From positions 2,728,001 to 2,792,000 of the forward strand of contig NC_085888.1 of the NCBI RefSeq assembly GCF_035222375.1: a stretch of DNA of 64,000 bases, written 5' to 3'. A program made the position numbers and the translations under genes. This DNA is from Podospora pseudocomata (taxonomy: Eukaryota > Ascomycota > Sordariomycetes > Sordariales > Podosporaceae). Shown piece after piece: positions 34,067-45,726 of the stretch. The number at the start of each line of letters is the position of its first letter. The first letter of the stretch is position 1. Below the pieces are notes generated by a model, which had not been told where the DNA came from, searched no databases, and was given only the letters and a program-made list of their open reading frames with translations.

Positions 34067-37000
34067 ATTGTTTTCTTTGATGGTCACTAATGATTTGGGA
34101 GACAAACGGTAGTTACGAAAAGTTGCTGAACTGGGGGCGTGGGGGCGAAGGGGCTATTAAGGAAAGTTGAAGAAGGCGAAAATGGGGAATATTCGCTCGA
34201 TAATATCTTGATGTGTTTGCCTTTTTTTTTTATCATGTTGAAAAATTACGGCACTTGGGCGGATGGTATGCCTGATGCTATTCCGGAGGGGGGTTGATGT
34301 GTCGTATAAATATTTTTAGCTATGTCATGAATATTGTTTTTGTATGTTTAAAAGAAGCAAATTGGGGTTGGCTGGTATGATAGGGTGGATGAGGTTGTGT
34401 ACATCATTTAGGAATCCATACTCTTCCGCTTATGTCGTTTCCACGTTCAATTTTGTGTGCTGATGTCTCCAAACTTTCCATCTGTTCTGGTATATTTAAC
34501 TACATAGGGAACAGAAAATCTCAACATAGTCGGTTCCTACATGATGATGAGGATCCGTAAAGAGAATGGCCTCTCTGGATTTACGCTTGTCCTCGCTTTC
34601 TGTCAGCGTGTGAACTGGGCCGCAATATCAGTAGTTTGGTATGAGGTTCTGTGCTAGGTTTCTTGTCTTTTTGTCTTGTGTTCAATCAGTTAACTTGCGA
34701 TTCGCTTTCCACATTCTAGGTAAACAAAAATTTGATTCTGGCTTTTGTTTCTGATGATTATGTATGTTTGGTTCAATGGCCAGAATATGAGTATGTCTTT
34801 GATGATGAGCATCCAACCTCTACCCTATCTTGTTATTTCTCGAGATCAATGTTGGGCTCTTTTGTTCAGAACTCTGAGAGATGATAATTTGTTGAGAGTT
34901 GAGGTCGAGTTTCTTGTTGTCTGGGGCTGCTTGGTGAGAAGAATATGGTTGAGGTTAATGAACGCTGTTTGCCTTGTCTTGCTGTTTCGGAGGGGAACAC
35001 CTTACCTATGGCTGTGCTGTTGATATGAGTCCGGAGGTGGTTTGGATGATGATGGGGTGGGTAGGTGTTTTTTGCCGCCCTTCTTGGGGCTTGGTTGGAA
35101 GAGAAGATTCCGAATCTGCTGTATACAGTGGATCTCTTCGTGATAATTGTGGTGGCTTGAATCACCTAGGCGGTATGAAGCCTTACAGGCTGATAGACGA
35201 GGGACCTGATCATCTCGCTTGAGATGTCTACCTCCCCCCTCTGGTCTGGCGGAGATGAGCTCATGTTCATACGAGGTTTCTTTCCTGTGGCTGTGCTTCT
35301 AGGTAGGTAGCTGTCTAGGCTTTGTATGAGTGTGTGGCTGATCATGAAGAGGCGTGAAATCTTTGGTCAGCCTCAGGTAGGTGTCTTATTGAAGATGAAG
35401 TCTTCTGTCGTTGATGATGCGTGGAGATGAGTGCTGGGGCGTAGGTACCTCAGGTTTGCCCGCAGGGGGCTTCATGGCTGTGCTATAGGATAATATGACT
35501 GGGCTTGATACGTGGCCGGTGCCGTAGGTAGTCTGAGAGGTAAGAGGGTATGTGGTCTTTGCCCGGCAGATCTCCCTGGTTAGGCATCTCGTTCGATTGG
35601 TGATATCTTATGATGAGGATCTACGTCTGCCTTAGGCTGGTATTGGAAGCAAGAAGGAGGGCTGTGTTTGCATATGTAAGAGAGACTTGCATAGGGCAAA
35701 CTGTTCACCAAGGTTAGTCTCTTACATCTTCTCATGATGGGATGTGTGTGGTCGACCTGGAATTGTATGAGGAATGATTTGATAGTCTAGAGTGAGCTTG
35801 TGTAACTTCTGCCTGCTTACGTACATGTCCTCCTGCATATAGACAATGGCTATGCCAGCCCTATGCCCTGCTCTTCCCTCCATAGTGAAAAATTGTCAGT
35901 TTGTGGAGATACATCTCCGTGAAACTCAGATCCTGGGAGGGCCTGATGTAGCCTGTCGGACTACTGTGCTACTGTTCTGGCTCCCCTTTTGACTGCTGTG
36001 TCAGACACGTACGTATCGCCAATCATGGCTGTGTTTCCTCTTTGCTCCAGTCATTTCACCTTTTGGGGTTATGATCGAGAATATCTGATCTCTTATTCGT
36101 GCCTATTAGCTACGGAACTGTATGTTTCATTGGTCAATGACCTGAAATAAGTAAGTGACCGCCTCCCCGTTGAGGGTATTCACCCGTCGTGATGCATGGC
36201 TATCATGGCTGAGCTACATGTTTGCATAAACCCACCTTACCTCGCTTGCCTAACCTATGAGTTAACAAGCCAGCGGTTGTTGTACGACGTATTCGATGTC
36301 CCATCCAGCTATCGGCCACATAGCTTGGGAAATCCCCCTTTTCAGCCTGGTGAGTAGGGTAGTTCGGTATGCCATCCAGATGCAGGTTCGACGCTGGAAT
36401 CATGGCTGAGTGTTTGCATAAGCTCACTTACTTTCATCATCAGGCAAGCGAGTTACAGGTTAATACCTAATGTCCGGTGCGAACGTGTGTTCAACAGCCT
36501 GTAGATTGTCGATTGATGACGGAGTAACAAATCTCTTTTCTCTCAGCCTGACATTATACGTAAGTCCTTCTCATTGGTGGCCTTGCAAGTCTCGTGATAT
36601 GAGTGTGGGTGTGCGACCTACATAGGCGGCCACACCCTGTTTCTCACCGCTGATTTCAAGTAGATGGCAGTAAAAAGACAGGCCCAAAAATGGACTACCT
36701 AATCTGTGCTGACTTAGAGACCGGAATGTTTGTTTGCGGGGTGGGTGGCCGCCCGTGAGCAGGCCTAGTGTTAATGAAACGGCGAGCGGATGATGCTATC
36801 ATTTGCTCGTTGACAAACCTCAATTTTGGCTGTTCGGTGTTGCTTTTGGGTTAGTGAATGGAGGCTCAAAACTGCGAGAGATTGTACTCGTCATGAGGGA
36901 AAAGGAGCGGTCAGTATCCGAGAGGAGATGAGAGTCTTGGTGGAAATTAAGCGCTTTTGGCGGTTGTGGTGAGGAGGCTCTTGTCGAGAAAGGAGTTGAA

Positions 37001-39680
37001 GAAGGTTCATGGTTTGCCATCAAAAAAAGTCCGGAAAGAGACGTTCGGTGAGATCTGATGTGAGTGTCCAAGATTTACGATCTGGCAAATGGTAGATGCT
37101 CTGTTTACTTGAGAAAAGGAGCCCCCTAAACCTAGCATGAGATACGGCAGGGCAACCGCGGCAGGCATCGGGCCTGGGCGATTGTGCATTTTGACTGCTG
37201 TTCTAGAAACAAGATCTTGATCTGGCCGGTTGCCCTGAGCCGAGTCAGTCTTGGAAACTGCCTTCTTTTCGTCGTTTGATCATGTGTGAGATTGATTGGT
37301 GTCTCCTCCAGTCTTCTTCTAAATCGGTGTACTGTCCTTCATTTAGTGAGATCTTGGCAAGAATGTCATCCATCCTCTTGCAAGCCTCAGAATCATGAAC
37401 TGGCAAGAAAGGTGCACCCGTTATCTGGGTACCTACCTAAAGAGGCAGCGCAGGGCAAGAACCACCAAGAAAAGGCATTCGGAGAAGGCAGCCAGCTCAA
37501 CACCAAGCGGCAGGCCCAAGGACTCCTGCAGGGCCGACTTCCCCGCGGCGCCCATCCCACCTCGTGCGGTCTCGTCCTCTTCCCGTAAGGCAGCGTGCGG
37601 ATCAGCGGCGCAACAGATATGCTTAAACTCTCGGCGTTGGGGGCGTCGGGATATTCGAAACAAATAGCAGCGCGAATTGCGCCGGGATACCCAATTCGTG
37701 GGGTCCGGCCTCTCTCAGCTCATGAAATGACTTCTGGAATCTATCCATAGCTGGGCATCTCAGGCAGTCGTCGTACGAGAAAAGTGCAGTTATTCCCGCA
37801 CGACCAGGGCACAGCTTAGTCGAGAGAGAATGCGTTTCAGGCCGCTGCAAAGCAATCGTGATAGGGAGGCTTTTTGACTGCTTCTTTCTGGAAGGTGATA
37901 CGACCCAAGATGCGTTGCCCGTTGTCTGGATGTGGCTGTAAGAGGGGATGAGAGCGTGAAAATGACGGCAAAAGGCGAAAATATGGTGGTAAGTTGAAGA
38001 AAAAAGAAGGGCGAGATTGTTCGGTAGTTGGTTGGTTCTGCCGAAACTAAGCCCGCCAAGGTTAACTTTTGGTCTACTTGGAATGCAGGTTCGTCGTTAG
38101 GTGCGGAAAGCGAAGAAGGCATCATGACGTTGTCTGAAGATTCAAAGCCACATCTCATTTGACTGCATCGAGCCTAGATGACAGTTTCGGGTGTATTCAA
38201 CAGCTGGCCAGTGACGGTCGATACTCTGAAAGTTCAAGGTACGAAAAGCCACGGGGATCGGCTTGCTCCTGTAGATCCTGCTGGCGACCTTGACGGAACA
38301 GGAAGTGGTGTGTGTGTTCGTGTGACTCTGAGGTGAAGAGACCTATTCAAGGTGGGATGATGTCGTTGCTTTAGCTAAGCTTTCTAACTCCCAGTGACGA
38401 TGACTACGGTTTCCCTGTGCGTTGTCATGTATGTGCCCTGCATTTAAGGGAACAAGTCTTTTATGGGTTGGGTATCAATCAGGTACAACGGCATACGCGC
38501 CCCTTTTGACGACGTCCCAGTTCACCGGTCCGAAACTTCTTGCGAAGACTTGCAGCTCACCGAAGAATGAGTTGTATCGCGGGTTCCCGCATGTGAGTCC
38601 CGAGGGAGCATGACCGTTCTCATCGATTCGTTGAATTGAGGCGAAAATGGTAGTAGTAAATACTGGTACCGGTGTCACGTATCAATATCTAGCAGCCAAT
38701 CCAGTATATGAGGGGTTCCCCCAATTGAGGCTGGCTGTGGACGTGTACACCGGGACTCCGAGGCCCTAAAGCTGATTCGCCGCTAGATCGAAAAGGGGGG
38801 TGTTGTTGTCACTGCGGGAGCATGCCACTCAAGCTGTGACGGGACGAAACACTCAAATCGAGCCAAATCTCAGATGGGCATTCGACTGTGAGGGGGAGGC
38901 TCATACAGCCTTGTCAAGTCTTTTGGCTTCCGTCTGCCGCTGGCCCTCACGGCCCGCGTTTGGCACCTTTCCGACCCTCCTTCCCCAGGTCTGGCGTCAT
39001 CTCCCTGGCCAAGACCAGTCTTGGTAGACAAGCTAGCAAAATTGCTCGCAGCCACCCCGAAATGCCTCGATATGCCCTTTGCAAGTGTTTTTTGAGAGGC
39101 TCTCTGCCTGAGCCTCATCATTGTCAATGAAATTGGGAAATGATGGAACTTGGTGGAGGTCAACTAACAGCATCGAAGCCGATGTGCCTTTTCTGGATTT
39201 TGCTGGATGTCGCCGCCGTCCTACCGGCGTTTTACACACCACCACAGCCTTGTTTATCTGAGCCCCGCGAGCATTTGATTCCTCGACAGTGCCGCCAAGT
39301 GGCCACTGCGAGGCTCTCCTGTCTTCCGCCATTGGCTGCCTTGACCTGTATGAGAACCCCCAACGCAGCTGCACGACTTCCTGCTCAGCCCAGGTCGATG
39401 TATCGGCCTGGAGATAGACGGACCACGTCAATCGTCTTTGATCTGCAGAAAGACAGCCGCTGGTCCGTCTATATCACTTCGAGTATGGCCGCCATTGACC
39501 AAGTGGACGATGAAGAAGACAACCAGTTCAAGATCGTCGTCTTCTCATCCAACAGAACAACACATCATTCCTTCGACAGCCTCGTCAGTGTGGTTTGTTC
39601 AAACCTAGAAGTCTGAAAGACAATCGTGTCAAATCAGCAACCATCCCATTTTCAATCAGACTCGCCACTTACTGCCCATC
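34067..39680. other. 5.6-kb stretch without a supported gene
   Basis: The largest gene-free block. The first ~600 bases are probably vigilin 3' UTR. The rest is T/G-rich on the + strand with no domain-bearing frame. Minor structures: an imperfect inverted repeat at 35674-35727 (ATGTAAGAG-AGACT against AGTCTCTTACAT) and a diverged direct repeat around ATCATGGCTGAG / TGTTTGCATAA at 36203-36230 and 36399-36421. The last part is upstream of the Clr5-domain gene. It could hold long regulatory sequence or non-coding RNA. Confidence 0.5.
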
Positions 39681-40523
39681 ATGACGAAGCCGTGGGAACA
39701 GTACCGTGAAATCATCATAGCGGAGTACCGGGACAACAGGAAGCCACTCCATGAGGTCAAGAAGCTCATGGAGCAGCAGTACCGGTTCAAGGCGTCGTAT
39801 GTTGCCCTCCCTCGGTCCTTTGAGATGTGGTGATTGTCCGTCCCTACGGATCATCATCTGATCTTGTGTTCATGGCGTCACATACGTTAGATGAATATGA
39901 TATTCTGACCATTCTTAACAGTACCCGGGCCTATCGATCGCGGTTCGACAAATGGGGCATCCAGAAGTATTCTCGTCGCAGGCGTGGGAATTCCATGGGT
40001 GAGGACGGGGAAGGAGACGACACCCAATATCTTTCGCCTCATCAAAGCCCAGAACTCGAAGACAACAGATACCAGGCACGCTCACCAGCCATGACCCCAG
40101 GCGACCTGTACCACCCAGGATCCAGCGCGACGACACAGTCGAACGAGTACAGAGAGTGAGTCTTTTGGTTACTGGAAGCTCCATGCTCCAGAAATTCCCG
40201 GCCATTTTGCCCATATTTTGGATAGCTAATCTCATCCCGTTAGCCCTTTCATCAAGCCAGAACCTACAGTCCAGTACAGCCAATACAGCATGATGCCCAT
40301 CCATCCGAGTGCCGAGGCAAATACCCACCTGTCACCCATCTCATACAATACATATTCGCATCACCAGGCCATTGGTTACCCATCTGACCAGATGTCCACC
40401 TATCATCACCGAGCGGGCAATGCTCTAGTCTCGGCCCAAACCTCGCCAAATCCCCAGAGCTACCAGGAGCCGTCTGCCGCCCACATGACGTATGGGTACT
40501 CATTCGACTACTCCAGGCACTGA
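39681..40523 (+). CDS. small Clr5-domain protein
   Basis: Three exons, 39681-39796, 39922-40155 and 40244-40523, give 209 aa. Residues 5-58 match the Clr5 domain of filamentous fungi: WEQYREIIIAEYRDNRKPLH, then VKKLMEQQYRFKAS and, after intron 1, TRAYRSRFDKWGIQKYSRR. The domain has the feel of a homeodomain/Myb-like helix set and often sits at the N-terminus of larger proteins with ankyrin or TPR repeats. Here only a disordered Ser/His/Tyr/Gln-rich tail of ~150 residues follows, ending FDYSRH. The basic RRRRGN run after the domain could serve as nuclear signal. Probably a DNA-binding or developmental factor by inference; no direct function known to me. Convergent with nse2, 331 bp away. Confidence 0.85.
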
Positions 40524-40854
40524 ACCCTGATCGCTTCCGGTTTTTACATGTTTTCCCACAGCACTTCCAACTTCCTTTGCATAAGTCGTGTCTCTGATTT
40601 CGGTGTCAAAACCTTTTGTATTATTAAACTGGTGGTTTCGCAGCCAGGCGGCTCGGGGCAGGTGATCCGCGGAAACAGGACGCGTAGAATAATTCGACAG
40701 AAGCGACAGCAAGTTGTGAACTACTCGGAGTCCAGGGGACAAAACTTGTTTCATTCTTTGACGTTTGTGGGGGCGTTGAGCTGTTTCTGGAGCAATCGGG
40801 GCTGGTGTGATTTTTTCCATAGTAGAGTGATAGTCATAGATTCAATCGTCGTTC
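40524..40854. other. convergent 3' region, Clr5 gene / nse2
   Basis: 331 bases between two stop codons; presumably overlapping or abutting 3' UTRs. No other feature was seen. Confidence 0.5.
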
Positions 40855-42134
40855 TTAGTCCTCTTCGATGTCTTCCACACGGCGGTTGTTCCTCTCCCTC
40901 TTGATGTTGTTTGTGCGTCCAATGACTATGCTCGCATCGGGGTCGTCATCTTCCTCCTCCTCTTCAACATCTGAGGTTGCGTCGGCATTACGTCTCGAAG
41001 CCTCTGCCACTCGCTTCATTTTCCGAAGCATGACTTCGTCTGGATACAAGTCGGTGATTGTCAAGTCCTAAAGAGCAAAAATTAGTATGGGTAGGAAACT
41101 CGACACATAACGTGAACATGGACCCGTACCTTTGAGCAGCCCGGAACAGGGCATTGTGCCTTTCCACCGGAAGATCGGATGAAAGACATGATGGCATCTT
41201 TCTCAAAGGTGTGCTTGCACTTGTGATTGCTAAATGGCGTTTTGAAGGCCTGCAATGACAAGGGGCACTTGAGGTCAACAATTTCACGCTCGACAACAAG
41301 ATCGTCATCCTCCTGAATGTCGGCGACATTCTTGACTGGGTTGCCATCCTCGTCAAACCAAGTGGAGGGATCCGGCAGCGGGATCTCGTTGTCGGGGTGC
41401 ATGGCATCATGCCACGTCCTCTTGAAAGGAATGTAGTCGTTGTGGACAGCATACTTATCGTAAGCAGATAATCTGGAGTACTCTATCATCTTGACCTTTC
41501 GAGCTGTCCTTAGAGCATCGATGACACCAACGACTGGGGGAACATCCTCAGCTTCCTCCACCTCTTCGTCGTCGTCGTCGTCGTCGTCGTCATCGTTTGC
41601 AGGGCGCCGTTGCTGCCGTCTCTCTCTTTTAGGTTTCGGTTCAGGTCGAGGCTGCTGAGCCTTGACTGTCACTACCACGGACTCAAGAACTGTTTTGGTA
41701 TCTTCGAATTCGGCACGACAGTCTATTACACGCCGCAAGGCTTGTTCGGATTTGTCTGTCAGTGTGCTGATGGTTGCCTCCAACTCAGCGACATATTCTT
41801 CGAGCTCTCTTTCAGCCTCGCTCTTGTCGTCGACACCTTCTGATCGACGCTTCTCCACATGCCGAGCGAGTTGCCTTCGCCGTTGAAAGAGCAGATCGTT
41901 GATACTGCCGACAGCCTTGATCAGGTTCTTTGAACATTCGTTGAGGTGTTTTTCGTACTGCCTCGCATCGCTGTCATTTCGCTGAGCTGCGACCAGCCTT
42001 TCCAATTTCGCTTTGTTTTCATCGTTCATCGGAAACGCCGGTGGCTCATACTCGGGCAGGGAGACGTCGTCGGACCCGACCGACGTAGCTGGTGCTGGCT
42101 CAGAGGGCCGCGAGCGTTGCAGTAGACGTGGCAT
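40855..42134 (-). CDS. nse2: Nse2/Mms21 SUMO E3 ligase
   Basis: Two exons, 42134-41130 and 41067-40855, give 405 aa. The N-terminal ~175 residues are long helices (LNECSKNLIKAVGSINDLLF, AERELEEYVAELEATISTLT) that in this family pack against Smc5. A low-complexity acidic stretch (ten consecutive Asp, about 186-195) and a conserved helical segment (YSRLSAYDKYAVHNDYIPFK) follow. The SP-RING lies at about 286-335: C290, C306, H308, C328 and C333 in DLKCPLSLQAF, CKHTFEKDAI and CPVPGCSK. The C-terminal exon adds DLTITDLYPDEVMLRKMKR and an acidic tail. It sumoylates substrates within the Smc5/6 complex during DNA repair. The intron restores CSK|DLTITD in frame. Confidence 0.93.
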
Positions 42135-45049
42135 GGTGACCTTGGAAGTTGTGGGGTCCGATAGACAAGATCACCGGGTTATGGTTTCCTAGAGCGCTGA
42201 ATCGTGGTAAAGTAAGTCGACGGACTCGAGTTCAATCACTGTCGTGTATCCCGAAATTGTTTGGCCTTATTCTGTCGGGTAGAACCCGAGCACGGCTGAC
42301 TGCGTTTATCGGTTCAAGAAACAAGATAGACGAAGGATTCGCCGAGGATTGGAGATCGGAACAAATCAGATATTTGACGGCTTCTGGAAAAATCGGTACT
42401 TTTTCGTTCGTCGATTGATTGATTGAGGAACGGGGAAGCTGAAAACGCGTGTGCAACGATACTCTCAGACGCGTCTGCCCCGCCCCTGCCAAAGTGATTT
42501 CTTGGCCCAGATAAGGTTTGGCTGCCAAGAGGGATGGGCCCCGCAAGCCACCTTACCAGATGTGGCTTAAATCCCCTCCATCGGGCAGTGTCATTGGCAG
42601 GGATGGTCGGCTGTCGGAACTGACCGAGAGCCTGGGCCCTCCCCGTTGGTTGAGTTGCACCGCTGTCAACCACAATTGGCCGAAGGTGAAGCAACTGCCA
42701 GAATCCCATGTCATCTTCAGCCTCATGTCGATGGAAAGCCGAGACCTCGGAGCTGCTTCTGACGACATCGCGCTGCTTCACCATCCTGAATTGTACCACG
42801 AACCAGGTGTACGGAATAAGGCAAGGTACTGATAACAGACGTGAAGGCTGCCTCTTCCGGCACCTGTCTCAGCCTGCCCATATGAGGCCCGAGACACTCA
42901 TCCCACAACGCCGCCGCTATCACCAAAAAGCAAGGGCGCGGCGAAGGTTGGTCGATTCTTCGATTTCTTTCGCTTCCGTTCCCGCCGTTTCCCCCGTCGC
43001 TTCATCTATCGAGAATTGCGATCCGCTCGCCTGTCGCGCGACCGACGGCACACTGACAGTTTACCGTCATCTCTTTGTGCGCTCACCACCCGTCCCCGCC
43101 TGATCGAAGCGTCGGCCCGACCAGTTCTATTGTGGTCGTGTCGTTTGATAGATGCCCAGATGTGTAACAGCCATGTCCCGTGCGTCGTGATACCCTAGCT
43201 GCGCTGTCGAAAAGGGCGGCCAACCTCTTGTTGATATCGCCGATTCCATCAGACAGAACTGCCAGCGCCGAGTATAGTCAAGTCAGCTTGTCACCCGCTC
43301 ACCTCTCACTCCTGGGCTGGGCCATGTGACATTGTGATGCACGGCGCCTGCCTTTATGCATCTCATATCTAGGAAACAAGGCAGAAAATCCAAGCCTTCG
43401 TGGAGGATGGCGGTCTACATTCCCCGTCTGTCATGCGGCTTGTTCCGCCATGCTGTCCTGCTAGAGAAGAAGATCTGTGATGGCTGACCTGTCTGAATTG
43501 CTCAGGCTCGTATTCAGTGCCAATACCATGGTCAGTTATGGCTGGGTTGGCACGAGCTCCCCCCAAGGGTCAATCGAGAGCTCTTTTCAGCAGCCCAGAG
43601 TGAAAGTGCCTTATGCGGTGAACAATGTGGGTCGATGCCGGACTTCTATCCAGCAGCCATAGGCCATACGGATGGTTTGCGGTGGTGGAGCGCTGGCGCC
43701 GTTTGTGAGCGTTGCCTTTGGCGAAGCGTGGAACCAATTCCTTGAGCCGATCCAAGGCTAAAGCTCGATGGCCCCAGATCTGGATGAGAACCGTTTTGCT
43801 GCAGCGATCGCCGAGCCCATCAGCGCAACCCTCATCGTCATTCCCGCAGCGCCCTCACATTCCACCCCTGCCAATGACCTGTTTTGCTCATCACGCAGCA
43901 GGACACTCTGTCAGTCGTGCAGAGGTGCGATTTCCCGCTCCTTGGTTGTCGCTTCGCGCGCTTCTGGGGGGCCGACGGACAGAAGAAAGCATGGCCTGAG
44001 GTGCAGATGCTGTTGTTCTGTTTTCCCTATCTTCCCCTGGTGGGAAATCCTGGTGGGAAACACCGGTAATGGATAACTCCAAGCTCCCCTAGTCCCCATC
44101 GGGACCCAATACTTTCTCGCTCTCACGGCGTTCAATCCTCAGGGCAGGGGTCTAGGGTGGAGGGTCCATTGGGTCCAGATCGTCAAGCACCCGCATGGCT
44201 GGGGCTGTTAGACCGTCCTTTGATATCACTCCGATCACAACAGCTGCCGATGCATTCAGCGATCAGGGACATGCATCGAAAGCACCAAATTCGCTCCCTT
44301 GGCCTGCTGGCCCCTCCAATATGGGCCAAAATGCCACCCTGGGCCACGTAGGGGAACACAGCGACTCGGTCAGCTCAGTATGGGTTTTTGGGATCGTGAT
44401 TCATCCAACGGTATCGGCCCTGGGACAGTCCCTCTTTCCCCTCGTCCCCCGCGGCAATTGGCCCATGGCCTGTTGTTCTCCGGGCCCGTGCCTGGCGATA
44501 TAGTTTTGGTTCTTTGTTTCCTTGCCCATCTGCTCATCTGAAGCTCGGGAAGCTTTGGCCGCCTTGTCACAAACCTTCCGTCATCCCGTCCGATTTCACA
44601 CGGCCCCCGTCCCTGCCAACAAACCTCCGTGGATCTCGATTCCACGCAGACTTTGTGGTCGCCTTACCCAGACCACTGGGCCATGCTTTTGTGTCGGAGC
44701 ACCACCGTATTGATCTCTTGATTAAATATCTTCATGTTCCGTTCCTCAATCCCTCATCCCCTTCTCCTTTGTTCGCCACCCCACAATCAGCATCATCATC
44801 ACCCAGACCAGGAGCCCAGCGCCCTGCTTACAAGTCAACAAGAACAAGTGACGGCACAGGTTACACAGCGGGTTCCCTAACCCATTTGTCAAGCCATCAT
44901 CCAGCACACGAACAGCGAGTCCTCGGACGTATACCCAGTCACCCACCTTTACCTGGATGTCTTGTTAGTGAAGGGGACATTTACTCGTTCCAGAACCGGC
45001 CTCGTACACCACAGTGCCACTGGCTTTCAAATCCACCGTGACGCCCAGC
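42135..45049. promoter_or_regulatory. 2.9-kb divergent region, nse2 / vivid-like
   Basis: No gene is supported; open frames such as 42708-43103 and 44514-45041 have no domain and end by chance. Four GATC words fall within 44178-44395 (44178, 44233, 44261, 44392), roughly four times chance expectation, and one occurs as GATATCACTCCGATCAC. GATC/CGAT pairs are the core of White-Collar light-response elements in Neurospora, so this could be the light-regulated promoter of the LOV gene. That assignment is inference. Confidence 0.35.
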
Positions 45050-45726
45050 ATGAGCAACCAGGTCAATACATGGGATGGCAACTCGTGGGAGGGTCGTGCT
45101 ATCGAGGTAGACAACATTCTAGATCCTGATTGTCCGCCCCTGCTTACCAGGTTATTCTAGCACTATGGTGGGCGGCAGTTGGACACGCAAATCTACGATC
45201 CCATCATCTTTCCTGGGTTGTATTCCAACAGCGGTCTTGACATCATGTCGGTGCTGGTTCGTATTCCCTGACCATCTGCCTAGCTCGGTCTCAGATCATT
45301 AACAATGTGTAACAGATCTCTCTCCACTCAAGACCAAACCCCCAGGTGGACATTGGAGCTGTCGACATGTCGTGTCCCATCATCGTCTGCGACCTCTTGC
45401 GACCCGATCAGCCCATCATCTACGCATCAGACTCCTTCCTGGAACTGACAGGATACAACCGACCAGAGGTACTGGAGAGAAACTGCCGGTTCATGCAGGC
45501 CCCTGGTGGGCAAGTCAAGCCCAAATCGGCACGAAAATATGTCGACGAAAAGACAATCAAGAAGATGCGGAAATCGGTCGACCGGAACTCTGAGCTGCAG
45601 ATCCCAGTCACCAACTTCAAGAAAGATGGTCAACAATTCACCAACTACCTGACCATGATTCCGCTACAGTTCAACAGCCACCAGTTCAACATCTCGGTCG
45701 GGTTTCAGTGCGAGATGAACGGATGA
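45050..45726 (+). CDS. vvd: VIVID/ENVOY-type LOV blue-light photoreceptor
   Basis: Three exons, 45050-45106, 45161-45256 and 45316-45726, give 187 aa, essentially the whole protein being an N-cap plus LOV domain. Without any gap the residue numbers coincide with Neurospora VVD: C71 (SC at the N-cap), I74, I85, photoactive C108 in RNCRFMQ, M135, M165 and Q182 in VGFQCE. The flavin adduct forms at C108, and C71/Q182 couple it to dimerisation. VVD-type proteins bind the White Collar complex and dampen its output (photoadaptation). Differences from the usual GRNCRFLQ motif are E105 for Gly and M111 for Leu. Intron 1 has a weak donor (GTAGAC) but gives the HYGGRQLDTQIYDPIIF segment that aligns with the VVD N-cap. 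Confidence 0.93.

Noticed and set aside
38475-38678. 67-codon - strand frame with protein-like composition
   Set aside because: Short, isolated, no flanking exon and no family I recognise.
39140-39616. 158-codon frame upstream of the Clr5-domain gene
   Set aside because: No domain or conservation signal; it ends 64 bases before the real start and probably lies in the promoter or leader.
42708-43103. 131-codon frame between nse2 and vvd
   Set aside because: No domain, poor context, no conserved-looking segment.
44514-45041. 175-codon frame just upstream of the LOV gene
   Set aside because: Pro/Ser/His-rich leader-like composition, no domain; probably vvd 5' UTR sequence.
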